NCBI RefSeq assembly: GCF_012958305.1
Contig: NZ_JABBYO010000005.1
Coordinates: forward strand, 310,001-374,000
Source of the DNA: Tautonia rosea
Lineage (GTDB): Bacteria; Planctomycetota; Planctomycetia; Isosphaerales; Isosphaeraceae
Direction: 5' to 3'
Length of the DNA stretch: 64,000 bases
The position numbers and the translations under genes were made by a program. Below the pieces are notes generated by a model. It searched no databases. It was given only the letters and a program-made list of their open reading frames with translations, and was not told the DNA's origin. Shown piece by piece: positions 20,427 to 28,556 of the stretch. Position 1 is the first letter of the stretch; every line of letters starts with the position of its first letter.

Positions 20427-21401
20427 TTACCGACCCCGACCCACCCACATCGGATTATCCCGGTTCAGCAGGGTTTCGGAGAACGGTACCCAGTTCTCCC
20501 CGCCATCCTCGGACACGTGAGACGCCAGCATCAGCCCGCTTCCGGAGGTCGGTTCCAGCACCACCCGGAGCGGTTGGACCTGACCGCTGCGGTAAATCAA
20601 TTCTCCGTTGAGCACCAAGGCATCTCCTTCCCGCTCACCGCGCAGCCTTTGAATCCGCCCTTGATTGTCGACCCGATCCAGACACCAGAGCCCATCGGTC
20701 GGATCGAAATAGAGCATCCCTCGACCGGAGTGGCCGGAGTACTCGCTCCACTGCTCCTGATAGACGTGTCCCCCCTCGACCCGCTGCACACTCACGTGTC
20801 CTCGCGGTCTCCCGCTGCTCGGATCCCGAGCGATCCAGTATCCGGTCCAGAAATCAAGCTCCCCCTTCCCTTCGGGTGGTGGACCCATCCGGTTCAGCAC
20901 CCGCGAAAACCGCTCCGAATCGCGGAGCACTGCAAGATCAGCTTCCTGTTCACACCACGAACGGTCGCGGTAGCCGAACCGGACGGCCTCCTCCAGCGCC
21001 TCCAGCGCCTCCTCGATTCGACCGAGACGAGCCAACGCGCACCCAATCTTAAATTGAGACGAGGTACGGTTTTCTTCGAAACCGGCGGCCCGCTCATGCA
21101 GGTCCAGCGCCACCTCGTATTGCCCCATTTCATGCGTCGCGTATGCCAAACGTGCCCAGGCCTGGCCATTGCCCGGTTGTTCGTGAACGATGGTGCGATA
21201 AAGCGCAGTGGCTCGCTCATAATCACCCTGATAAAACGCTTGTTCGGCCAGCGTTTCCGGGTCTTCGGTGGTGGCGACCGTCGCGGCCTCGGCCCCGGCC
21301 AGTTGCTCAATGTTGGAGGAGTCAATCCCGGCCTGAGAACGGAGCAGCCACCAGACTGCGACTCCCCCGACCACCCCGAGTGTGAGTACGATGAACCGCA
21401 T
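20427..21401 (-). CDS. Membrane-anchored TPR protein
   Basis: A 324-residue protein with an N-terminal signal anchor ('MRFIVLTLGVVGGVAVWWLL') and about three TPR units from residue 47 to 140 ('AEQAFYQGDYERATALYR', 'WARLAYATHEMGQYEVALD', 'GCALARLGRIEEALEAL'). The C-terminal half is beta-rich and reads like a lipocalin or DUF1579-type domain ('ELDFWTGYWIARDP', 'DPTDGLWCLDRVDNQG'). AGGAACG precedes the ATG at 21401. It sits 46 bp downstream of the heme c protein on the same strand, so the two are probably one transcript. Function unknown. Confidence 0.75.
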   Translation of the reverse strand: MRFIVLTLGVVGGVAVWWLLRSQAGIDSSNIEQLAGAEAATVATTEDPETLAEQAFYQGDYERATALYRTIVHEQPGNGQAWARLAYATHEMGQYEVALDLHERAAGFEENRTSSQFKIGCALARLGRIEEALEALEEAVRFGYRDRSWCEQEADLAVLRDSERFSRVLNRMGPPPEGKGELDFWTGYWIARDPSSGRPRGHVSVQRVEGGHVYQEQWSEYSGHSGRGMLYFDPTDGLWCLDRVDNQGRIQRLRGEREGDALVLNGELIYRSGQVQPLRVVLEPTSGSGLMLASHVSEDGGENWVPFSETLLNRDNPMWVGRGR

Positions 21402-21447
21402 AGCCGTTCCTTTCCTCAAGGCCGACGATCTTCCGCCACCCGTGGCC

Positions 21448-22734
21448 TCATTCCCCTCGACACGCTGACAGGTACGCAAGGAGGTCTCGAAGATCTTGCT
21501 GACCCAACGCTCCCGCCAGGCCAACGGGCATGATCGAGGTTGAGACCGGGCGAATTTCCTCGATCTCCGAACGGACCAGATCCACTTCCTTTGCATCCGC
21601 CCCCACCACGCGAAGGCGATCCGAACCTTCGGCTCGAACCACCCCCACGAACACCCGGCCATCTCGCATCGCGACGGTATACGGGAGATAGTCCGGGGCG
21701 ATCACTGCGCTGGGCGCCTCGATCTCCCGGTACAGTTCCGCAGTCGAGTACCGCTTTCCAGCGTCGGAAAGCTCCGGCCCGACGTTTCCTCCCCGATCGC
21801 CGACCCGGTGGCAGTCTGCGCACTTCCCCTGTTCGCTGAAGAAAACCGATTCTCCCCGGGTCGGATCTCCTCCCGCCAGTTCCTCGGGCAGGTCCGGCAG
21901 CTCAGCCGGGGGCTCGATCGGAGCCGGAGCCCAGGGAAGAATCTGCGCCGACCGCGCGATCAGTCTCGGAGCGTCGTCTCCTTCCGACTGAACAAGAACG
22001 GTAAGCGACGGAAGTCGGCCGTCCCAGTCTGAGCCGGTCGGCAGGGTCAGGAACAACTCGACCGGCTCCCCGAACGGTTCGACGACCTCCTCAGCGCGAT
22101 GATTGGCATCAACCTCCAGGGGCACGAACATCAGCTCGGCCTCGAAGGGGCGATCGGCCTGAACCGTCACCGTCGCCTCCCCCTCGGGCATCGCCAGTAA
22201 GGTCCGCAAGGTCAGCGATCCCGGCTGCCTCATCATGGTGAACGCCTTCTCGTGCTCGACCGAAGCCGCCAGGCGATTCCGGGACGCCTCAAGATCGAGT
22301 TCCGAAAGCCAACCCGACCACGAAGGTCCCGCGCCTGTCTCGTCAGTCCAGACCGCCTCCACCCCGGTCAGGTCGTACGCAATCGTGCCCAGCCCGTTCG
22401 GCAAGGCCGCTCGATACGTCGCTTCGGCCGGATGTGGATCCGTTAGTAAGATGAGTGTCCGCCCCTCATCGGATCGCGAAGCCGCGGCAATCCGCACCTG
22501 ACCAAGCGGATCATCCGTTGCATGCTCCGCGTCCAGTCCGCTTGCGTGATAGGGAATCTGCTGACCTTCAATCGCCGAAAGACTCGACTCGTCAACTGGT
22601 TCGGGATACGCAATTCTCACTTCAAGCGGCCCGGCGGGCCAGGCAATCGGTTCCGAACGTGCTGCAAGGGGTGACGGTTCGTCGATTGTCGGCCCGAAGC
22701 CCACGCAGCACAACAGAGCGGCAAGCAAACGCAT
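21448..22734 (-). CDS. Exported c-type heme protein (PVC-type heme-binding domain)
   Basis: A 428-residue exported protein: signal peptide at residues 1-20, then about 270 residues of beta-rich sequence of unknown fold, then a single c-heme motif C-A-D-C-H with 'GNVGPELSDAGKRYS' and 'LYREIEAPSAVIAPDY' behind it. This C-terminal arrangement is the 'putative heme-binding' domain multiplied in planctomycetes and Verrucomicrobia. The following 'YTVAMRDGRVFVGVV' strand is typical. It probably functions in periplasmic electron transfer linked to an oxidation. The start at 22734 puts the signal peptide first. It is divergent from nth. Confidence 0.85.
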   Translation of the reverse strand: MRLLAALLCCVGFGPTIDEPSPLAARSEPIAWPAGPLEVRIAYPEPVDESSLSAIEGQQIPYHASGLDAEHATDDPLGQVRIAAASRSDEGRTLILLTDPHPAEATYRAALPNGLGTIAYDLTGVEAVWTDETGAGPSWSGWLSELDLEASRNRLAASVEHEKAFTMMRQPGSLTLRTLLAMPEGEATVTVQADRPFEAELMFVPLEVDANHRAEEVVEPFGEPVELFLTLPTGSDWDGRLPSLTVLVQSEGDDAPRLIARSAQILPWAPAPIEPPAELPDLPEELAGGDPTRGESVFFSEQGKCADCHRVGDRGGNVGPELSDAGKRYSTAELYREIEAPSAVIAPDYLPYTVAMRDGRVFVGVVRAEGSDRLRVVGADAKEVDLVRSEIEEIRPVSTSIMPVGLAGALGQQDLRDLLAYLSACRGE

Positions 22735-22892
22735 GAAGGATCGTCTCGGTCGGGTCTCGAAGGATCGGTGCCTGGATGTCCAAGATTCCTTTATCATAGC
22801 CTCGCGGCAATCGGCCCCACAATCAGGGACTCAACACGCTCCTGACCCCGACCAACCACCCCTGATTGCATTCTTGAAATCGAGATCCTCGC

Positions 22893-23567
22893 ATGGATGA
22901 CCCTCCCCCCGAGCCGTTCGACATCGCCGAGGTCTTCCGTCGCCTTCGCCGCGCCGTGGCCCCGTTTCCGAAAGCGGCCATGTTTGATCTGCGTGAGCAA
23001 GGCTACGACTCCCCCTTCGAGCAACTCGTCGGTGCCTTGATCTCCGTGCGGACGCGAGACGAGACGACCCTCGTCGCCTGCCTCCGACTCTTTGCCAAGG
23101 CCCGGACTCCCGAGCAACTGCTCGCCCTCGATCATGCCCGTCTCATCGAATTGCTCAAGGGGGTCGGCTTTCCCGAAGTCAAGGCACGCGACCTGAGCGA
23201 GATCGCGCGTCGGATTCTTCAGGAACACGACGGCCAGGTCCCCGACACCCTCGACGGCCTGACCGCCTTCCGCGGCGTTGGCCCGAAGATCGCCGCCCTC
23301 ACGCTCGCTACCGGCTTCGGCAAGCCGGCCATTTGCGTCGACATCCATGTTCACCGCATCACGAATCGCTGGGGTTATGTGACAACCCGAACCCCTGAGC
23401 AGACTGCTGCGGCTCTCACCCAGGTCCTTCCCAAACGCTACTGGATCGAGATCAACGAGCGTCTCGTCCCCTTCGGCAAGTTCGTCTGCACGGCGGGCAG
23501 GCCGAAGTGCTCGGCCTGCCCGCTTCGATCCATGTGTCGCCAGGTCGGGGTCGACGCCTCGCGTTGA
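22893..23567 (+). CDS. nth: Endonuclease III-like DNA glycosylase
   Basis: A 224-residue base-excision repair enzyme removing oxidised pyrimidines, bifunctional with AP-lyase activity. The helix-hairpin-helix is 'FRGVGPKIAALTLA' with the catalytic Lys, and the conserved Asp follows in 'ICVDIHVHRITNR'. The C-terminal C-x6-C-x2-C-x5-C [4Fe-4S] loop ('CTAGRPKCSACPLRSMC') is intact. The protein lacks the usual 'LPGVGRKTA' wording (it has FRGVGPKIA), suggesting a divergent Nth subgroup. It converges with the leucine-rich-repeat gene after only 14 bp. Confidence 0.9.
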   Translation: MDDPPPEPFDIAEVFRRLRRAVAPFPKAAMFDLREQGYDSPFEQLVGALISVRTRDETTLVACLRLFAKARTPEQLLALDHARLIELLKGVGFPEVKARDLSEIARRILQEHDGQVPDTLDGLTAFRGVGPKIAALTLATGFGKPAICVDIHVHRITNRWGYVTTRTPEQTAAALTQVLPKRYWIEINERLVPFGKFVCTAGRPKCSACPLRSMCRQVGVDASR

Positions 23568-23581
23568 TCCTACATCGCGGC

Positions 23582-24412
23582 TCAGCTCTGCTGGACCCGT
23601 ACCCCGGCCTCTTTCAACTGCGATACATGTTCTTCGGGAACTTCGAGTTCCCCAAGATACAGTTCCAGATACGGCGCGAACCGTTTCGATCCTTCCGCAT
23701 CCGCCTTCGCCCAGCCAATCAACGGTTCGAGATCGCTGATCGGATTCCCCTCAAGGAACAGCATTCTGACATCCGTCTGCGAGGTTAATGGCGACAGATC
23801 CTCGATCTGATTGTTCCTCAAATCCAGCGTCGAGATCCGCGTGACCTCTTTCAGCGGCGACAGATCCGCAATCGCGTTGCCATCCAGGTACAACGACGAC
23901 AGCCTCGTCAGCGCGGCCAGCGCTCCGATCTCCTCAATCTCATTCTCCGAAAGATACAGCGATCTCAGGTTCACCAGGCCCGCCAGCGGCTCGATCGACG
24001 CCACCGCATTGTTGCTCAATTCCAGATATTGCAGCTTCTTCAGCTCTTTAAGCGGCTCGACCGAGGTGATCTTATTCTCCGACAGGTCGAGCGATTGCAG
24101 ATTCGCCAGGCCGCTCAAGGGGCCAATCTCGGTGATCGCGTTGTTCTTCAGATTAATCAGGGCCAGGTTCGGGCAGCGATCCAGGCCGGTCAGGTCGGCG
24201 ATCTCTCGGCCTGGAGCCTCCAGGATGTAGAGATTCCTCAACGTCTCATCGTCCAGAGACGCGTCCGGCCCCTGTTTCAATGCCTTGCGGACAGCGGCTT
24301 CCAGGTTCGCGTCGGGAAATGGCCCCTCGGCATTCGCGTGCTCGGCAACGGCCAGAGACAGGGTCAAGGCGGCCATCAGCGGCGCGAGGACGGTCGCGGC
24401 GCATCGGCTCAT
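23582..24412 (-). CDS. Secreted leucine-rich-repeat protein
   Basis: A 276-residue protein with a signal peptide (cleavage around H-A-N-A) and about seven internalin-type 22-residue leucine-rich repeats between residues 80 and 235. Repeats read like 'LQSLDLSENKITSVEPLKEL' and 'LRSLYLSENEIEEIGALAAL'. The N-terminal cap 'PFPDANLEAAVRKAL' is typical for bacterial extracellular LRR proteins. There is no LPXTG or membrane anchor. It probably mediates protein binding outside the cytoplasm. Of the two nearby ATGs, 24412 has the better spacing from GGAGG. Confidence 0.88.
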   Translation of the reverse strand: MSRCAATVLAPLMAALTLSLAVAEHANAEGPFPDANLEAAVRKALKQGPDASLDDETLRNLYILEAPGREIADLTGLDRCPNLALINLKNNAITEIGPLSGLANLQSLDLSENKITSVEPLKELKKLQYLELSNNAVASIEPLAGLVNLRSLYLSENEIEEIGALAALTRLSSLYLDGNAIADLSPLKEVTRISTLDLRNNQIEDLSPLTSQTDVRMLFLEGNPISDLEPLIGWAKADAEGSKRFAPYLELYLGELEVPEEHVSQLKEAGVRVQQS

Positions 24413-24638
24413 GGTCATGGTCCTCCGATCGCAAGTGCGGTCCGAATCGTTGCTTCAAGACCTCCGGGGTGGCCGATCATCTCACCCGGATGACCCCGAC
24501 CCCCCGAATACCCTCTAAGCTGCCGTTGATCCTCTCTCCAATCAAGGGGTCGTCGGCGTGATTCTCACGCACGATCGGGTACACTGAACCCGCTCGAAAC
24601 CCCTCGATCCGTCTCCTCAACCCCTTAGGAGCCGTGTC

Positions 24639-25091
24639 ATGTCTCGTCCCGCTCCCGAGCCGATCGACCCCCATCGCCTGCCCGAGCTGGCCCTGGCAGT
24701 CATGCTCGCCGCGAAGTTTCCCATGCTCGCCACGATCGACGGCGACCAGCCCCGGCTCCGGCCGGTCTCTCCCGTCCGAACCGATGGCTTCACAGTCTAC
24801 GTCGCCAACCTCCGCGACTATCACAAGACGGCCGAGATCGCCGCCAACCCTCACGTCGAACTCTGCTATCTCGACCCCAAACACGATCAGGTCCGGATCA
24901 CCGGCAAGGCCGAGGTCCTCGACGACCGCTCCTTGCTCGAACAGATCTGGAACGAAAACCCCCTGCTCCGCAACTACCTCGGCTCCATCGACAACCCGGC
25001 GTTGATCATCTATCGCATCCGACCCAGCCGCGTCCGCTTCATGCGCGAGTGGGCCCTCGATTACCATGACATCCCCCTTGACGCCGGTTGA
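24639..25091 (+). CDS. Pyridoxamine 5'-phosphate oxidase-like flavoprotein
   Basis: A 150-residue split-barrel protein of the PPOX-like family (general stress protein 26 type), binding FMN or F420. Visible strands are 'MLATIDGDQPRLRPVSPV', 'GFTVYVANLRDYHKTAEI' and 'VELCYLDPKHDQVRITGKAEV', ending in 'IIYRIRPSRVRFMREW'. The short length without a PNPOx C-terminal domain makes a true pyridoxal-phosphate-synthesising role unlikely. The phosphoesterase that follows starts just after, or overlaps, its stop. Confidence 0.85.
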   Translation: MSRPAPEPIDPHRLPELALAVMLAAKFPMLATIDGDQPRLRPVSPVRTDGFTVYVANLRDYHKTAEIAANPHVELCYLDPKHDQVRITGKAEVLDDRSLLEQIWNENPLLRNYLGSIDNPALIIYRIRPSRVRFMREWALDYHDIPLDAG

Positions 25092-25125
25092 GACGACCCC
25101 CACCACGCGATTGAACCCTCATCTC

Positions 25126-25779
25126 ATGGCTCAGCTCGGCCTGATTTCCGACATCCACGGCGACCCGATCGCCCTCGAACTGGCCTGGGCGCACCTGACC
25201 CTCATGGGAGCCGACGCCATCATCTGTGCCGGCGACCTCGTCGGCTACGGCCCGTTCCCGGATCGCGTGGTCGCGTTCCTCCAGGAGCGTCAGATTCCTT
25301 CCGTCCGAGGCAACCACGACCGCTGGGCCGTCGAGCGGCCCCCGCACGAGCCCGATGAATTCGGCGGCGGCACCGCGTCTCCTGAAACTCGGCTCCTCCT
25401 CGATCGCCTGGAACCAAGCCTCGTCTTCGAACGATCAGGGCGCATCATGGTCGTCGTCCACGGCTCCCCTCGCGGCGACATGGACTTCATCACCCCGACC
25501 ACGCACCCGCCGCGCGTCCTCGACGGCTACCTCGCATCACTCGACGCCGATGTACTCATCCACGGCCATACCCACCGGCCCATGTGGTATCGCTCGGCCC
25601 GAGGACTGGTCGTCAATCCCGGATCACTGGTCTCGATGCCCGTGGTCAAGACCTCGCGCACCTTCGCCATGCTCGACCTCAACTCCCTTGAAGTCCGATT
25701 CTTCGATGTCGAGTCTGCGCAACCCCTTTCCGTGGATCCCTGGCCAGGGGAGGCCCCATCCATCCCACCCCATTCCTAA
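25126..25779 (+). CDS. Metallophosphoesterase, YfcE/MJ0936-like
   Basis: A 217-residue calcineurin-like phosphodiesterase. All metal-binding motifs are present: D9-x-H11 in 'ISDIHGDP', 'CAGDLVGYGP', 'VRGNHDRW', 'VVVHGSPRGD', and 'LIHGHTHRPMW'. These proteins are cytosolic and hydrolyse phosphodiesters in vitro; the natural substrate is rarely known. The start at 25126 gives the canonical beginning; an alternative ATG at 25066 would overlap the flavoprotein gene by 26 bases, which would imply coupled translation. Confidence 0.88.
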   Translation: MAQLGLISDIHGDPIALELAWAHLTLMGADAIICAGDLVGYGPFPDRVVAFLQERQIPSVRGNHDRWAVERPPHEPDEFGGGTASPETRLLLDRLEPSLVFERSGRIMVVVHGSPRGDMDFITPTTHPPRVLDGYLASLDADVLIHGHTHRPMWYRSARGLVVNPGSLVSMPVVKTSRTFAMLDLNSLEVRFFDVESAQPLSVDPWPGEAPSIPPHS

Positions 25780-25851
25780 ATGCAAACCTCGGCTCACCTT
25801 GATCGGGACGATCACGGCGCCGAGGTCAGTCTGTCCAGCATCCCAGGCGTC

Positions 25852-26805
25852 TCAACGCACGACCTTCAAGGCCGACTCCGGTAGCAGTTGCCGCAAGGTC
25901 TTCGGCAAGGGGAAGGTCACGTCCTCTTCTCGGATCGTTTCCTCGGTCATCGAAGCCCCGTAGCGATCTTGCAGATAGCTGATGCACTCCTGCACCACGT
26001 CCTCCGGAGCACTGGCCCCGGCGGTGATCAGAACGGTCTCGACCCCCTCGAACCATTCGTCCTTTATTTCGGCCGCGCCGTCGATCAGATGGCCGGGCAC
26101 ACCCATCGTCGTGGAAATTTCCGCCAGCCTCAGGCTGTTCGAGCTGTTCTGGCTGCCGAGCACGAGCACCAGATCCGCCTTCGAGGCCAGCTTCCGCACG
26201 GCGTCCTGGCGATTCTGGGTCGCGTAGCAGATGTCGTCTTTCGGTGGATTGGCGATCTGGGGGAATTTCTTCCGCAACGCGTCAATAATCACGTTCGCGT
26301 CATCGACACTCAGCGTCGTCTGCGTCAGATACGCGATCTTTTCCGGGTTGATGTCGAGTGCTTCAACGTCCTCGACCGACTCGACCAGGATCATCTGCTC
26401 TGGGGCTTCCCCCATCGTACCGATGACCTCGTCGTGCCCCTCGTGGCCGATGAGCACAATCGTGTAACCGAGCTTCGCGTATTTCACCGCCTCCAGGTGA
26501 ACCTTCGTCACCAGGGGACAGGTTGCGTCGATCGCCTTCAGGTTCCTTGCCTTCGATTCCTGGCGAATCTGTGGCGAGACGCCGTGAGCGCTGTACAGCA
26601 CCGGCGAACCTTCGGGAACCTCGTCCAGCGTCTCCACGAAGACCACGCCACGGTTCTTGAACCGCTCGACCACGTGCTTGTTGTGCACAATTTCGTGATA
26701 CACATACAAGGGCGCCCCGAACAGGTCCAGGGATCGCTCCAGGCTCTCGATCGCCATGTTCACGCCCGCGCAAAACCCGCGGGGATTGGCCAGGATGATC
26801 TTCAT
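25852..26805 (-). CDS. ispH: 4-hydroxy-3-methylbut-2-enyl diphosphate reductase
   Basis: IspH (LytB) is the last enzyme of the MEP isoprenoid pathway, producing IPP and DMAPP with a [4Fe-4S] cluster. The 317-residue protein has all three cluster Cys contexts: C12 in 'ANPRGFCAGV', the second in 'IDATCPLVTKVH' and the third in 'DDICYATQNRQ'. The conserved His/Glu pocket ('YSAHGVSP', 'GHEGHDEVIGT', 'SQNSSNSLRL') is intact. The start at 26805 (MKIILANPRG) matches the family; GAGG lies about 10 bases upstream. The gene indicates a MEP rather than mevalonate pathway. Confidence 0.97.
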   Translation of the reverse strand: MKIILANPRGFCAGVNMAIESLERSLDLFGAPLYVYHEIVHNKHVVERFKNRGVVFVETLDEVPEGSPVLYSAHGVSPQIRQESKARNLKAIDATCPLVTKVHLEAVKYAKLGYTIVLIGHEGHDEVIGTMGEAPEQMILVESVEDVEALDINPEKIAYLTQTTLSVDDANVIIDALRKKFPQIANPPKDDICYATQNRQDAVRKLASKADLVLVLGSQNSSNSLRLAEISTTMGVPGHLIDGAAEIKDEWFEGVETVLITAGASAPEDVVQECISYLQDRYGASMTEETIREEDVTFPLPKTLRQLLPESALKVVR

Positions 26806-27105
26806 CGCGGCGCGTACCTCTTTCGCTCGATTCAGGAAAAGCATCGACCCTTACTCTATGCCGAAACCCCTCTCCTGAAAAGACCGCCGCGACCAACCGC
26901 TCTGCCCCCGACTTCCTGCCACGGAAGCTGAGGCCGCGCGATCCCTCCTCAGCCACGTCAATCCATCGCGTCCCACGAGCACCGATTGCTCCAACGATCC
27001 CCGATCGACTCTTCTCTGCGACTCTACGCCCAAGCCCTCTCCCTGTCTTCCCAATCGCTCCGAGCCCCATCATCCACCATCCGAGCCTGCCTGCCTTCGC
27101 TCCTC

Positions 27106-28044
27106 TCAATCCTGCTCGACCCGGATCGATCCGTTCCCCGTCCTGATCTCAATGCTCGCCGTCTCGTCCGCGTCCGGTTCATATCCGACCGGAATCACGC
27201 CCGTCTCCGGTCGCACTCGACCCATCGGGAAATCCGACGAAACCCGGCCGTTGCCTGAGGTCGCATCAACAACCAGTGATTGATCTTCCGGCAAGCTCAA
27301 AGTCACCGAGCCGTTGCTCGTGACCATTCGAGAGACACCCTTCGCCAGTGATCCCTCAAACTCGATGGAGCCGTTCGACGTGGTCGCCAGCACCAGAGAG
27401 TCATACGCTTCAACTTCGATTGAGCCATTCTTCGAGTCGAGCACCAGGGGACCGCTCGCCCCCTTCACGTCAATTTTCCCCAGACTCGACCGCGCGGCGA
27501 TCGACCCACGCACATCCGCCACGCGGACCGAGCCCAGTCCCGTCACCACTCGTACCTGGGCGTCTTCCGGAACCTCCAGGCGAATCGACACACCTCCGGA
27601 ACTCGGCCGCTGTGACTCCATTCCCCCGATCCGCACCGAGACTCCCTCTCGGGTCGATCGCATGATCGGCTTCAGCACGCCAAGCGATCGCCCCGCCTCT
27701 GCCGCTGACGTTCCTCTCCCCTCGGTTTCGACTCGGCAGATCACCACCCCTTCCGATCCTCGACGAACCCGAACCGACCCCTGGATGGCATCAACCTCGA
27801 TCTTCGGAGCCTCCTCGACCTCGAATCGCTCCTCGAAGACTTCCTGAACCGCGATCTCGTCCTCCTGCGCCATTTTCCAGACAATTCCGCCCGTCACGAC
27901 GGCAAGAAAGGCCATCAGGCCCACCGGCCATTCTTTCTTCGATCGCTTGCCCCGAGCGGCTTGCGGAGGCCTCGGCGTGACCGGTTCGGGTGTTTCATCC
28001 AGAAATCGGATCCCGTCCCTCAGATTCTCCGGCGTTCTGGCCAT
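27106..28044 (-). CDS. DUF4097 beta-repeat protein, membrane-anchored
   Basis: A 312-residue protein with a charged cytosolic N-terminus, one membrane segment at about residues 41-60, and an extracytoplasmic beta-solenoid of repeating strands: 'GSVRVADVRGSIAARSSLG', 'LVLDSKNGSIEVEAY', 'LATTSNGSIEFEGS', 'MVTSNGSVTLSLPE', 'IEIRTGNGSIRVEQD'. The 'NGSI' periodicity is the hallmark of DUF4097-type putative adhesins. The function is unknown. A purine-rich ribosome-binding site precedes the ATG at 28044. About 300 bp separate it from ispH. Confidence 0.8.
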   Translation of the reverse strand: MARTPENLRDGIRFLDETPEPVTPRPPQAARGKRSKKEWPVGLMAFLAVVTGGIVWKMAQEDEIAVQEVFEERFEVEEAPKIEVDAIQGSVRVRRGSEGVVICRVETEGRGTSAAEAGRSLGVLKPIMRSTREGVSVRIGGMESQRPSSGGVSIRLEVPEDAQVRVVTGLGSVRVADVRGSIAARSSLGKIDVKGASGPLVLDSKNGSIEVEAYDSLVLATTSNGSIEFEGSLAKGVSRMVTSNGSVTLSLPEDQSLVVDATSGNGRVSSDFPMGRVRPETGVIPVGYEPDADETASIEIRTGNGSIRVEQD

Positions 28045-28556
28045 TGCCCTTCCCCTTCCCCTGCCTCGGGATTCGATTTACGTGCTGCGTCGTCTTCGGT
28101 TCACGTCCGCCCGATCGTCGCGGCACTCTTCCTTTTGGCCACAATGAATCGGCTTTCAAGGATCTTCGACCCCGGGCTGTGGTTATTGATCAAGAACCCC
28201 CTTCCCGCCTCGATCGAATGTTCTCTCTTCTTCCCTTCGAACACCCCGGCACCACCCTCCCGCACGATGGCAAGGAGGGACGCCTTCGCCGACTCGGCCT
28301 GCCCCGGTTGACTGAGGGGCGTGAAGCGATCCGACTCTCCTCGCTGGGACCGCCGCCCCCAACGGTCGTGCCACGCCACCCTCCTCTCTCTCTTCGATAT
28401 CACCCGCTCGTGGGCCCTTTGCCCGATTTTTGTGACTAAGCCCCCTTAAATCCTCGATGGTATCGATGACGGCGTCACTCGCACCCAATTGGTCCAGCCG
28501 ACTTCAATCTCCCCCTTGGCCAAACCACCAAACACACGCACCTGGAGCCACCCGCC
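28045..28556. other. Gene-free stretch with a conserved upstream element
   Basis: A 512-bp interval between divergent genes. No coding sequence in it is convincing. Its right end holds the conserved element at 28422-28474; the rest shows nothing I can name. Confidence 0.5.
28422..28474 (+). promoter_or_regulatory. Conserved upstream element, copy B
   Basis: CCCGATTTTTGTGACT (28422-28437), then 16 bases, TCGATG (28454-28459), 7 bases, and TGACGGCG (28467-28474). It matches copy A at 3871-3923 in order and spacing. It lies 82 bases upstream of the planctomycete family gene at 28557. Confidence 0.45.
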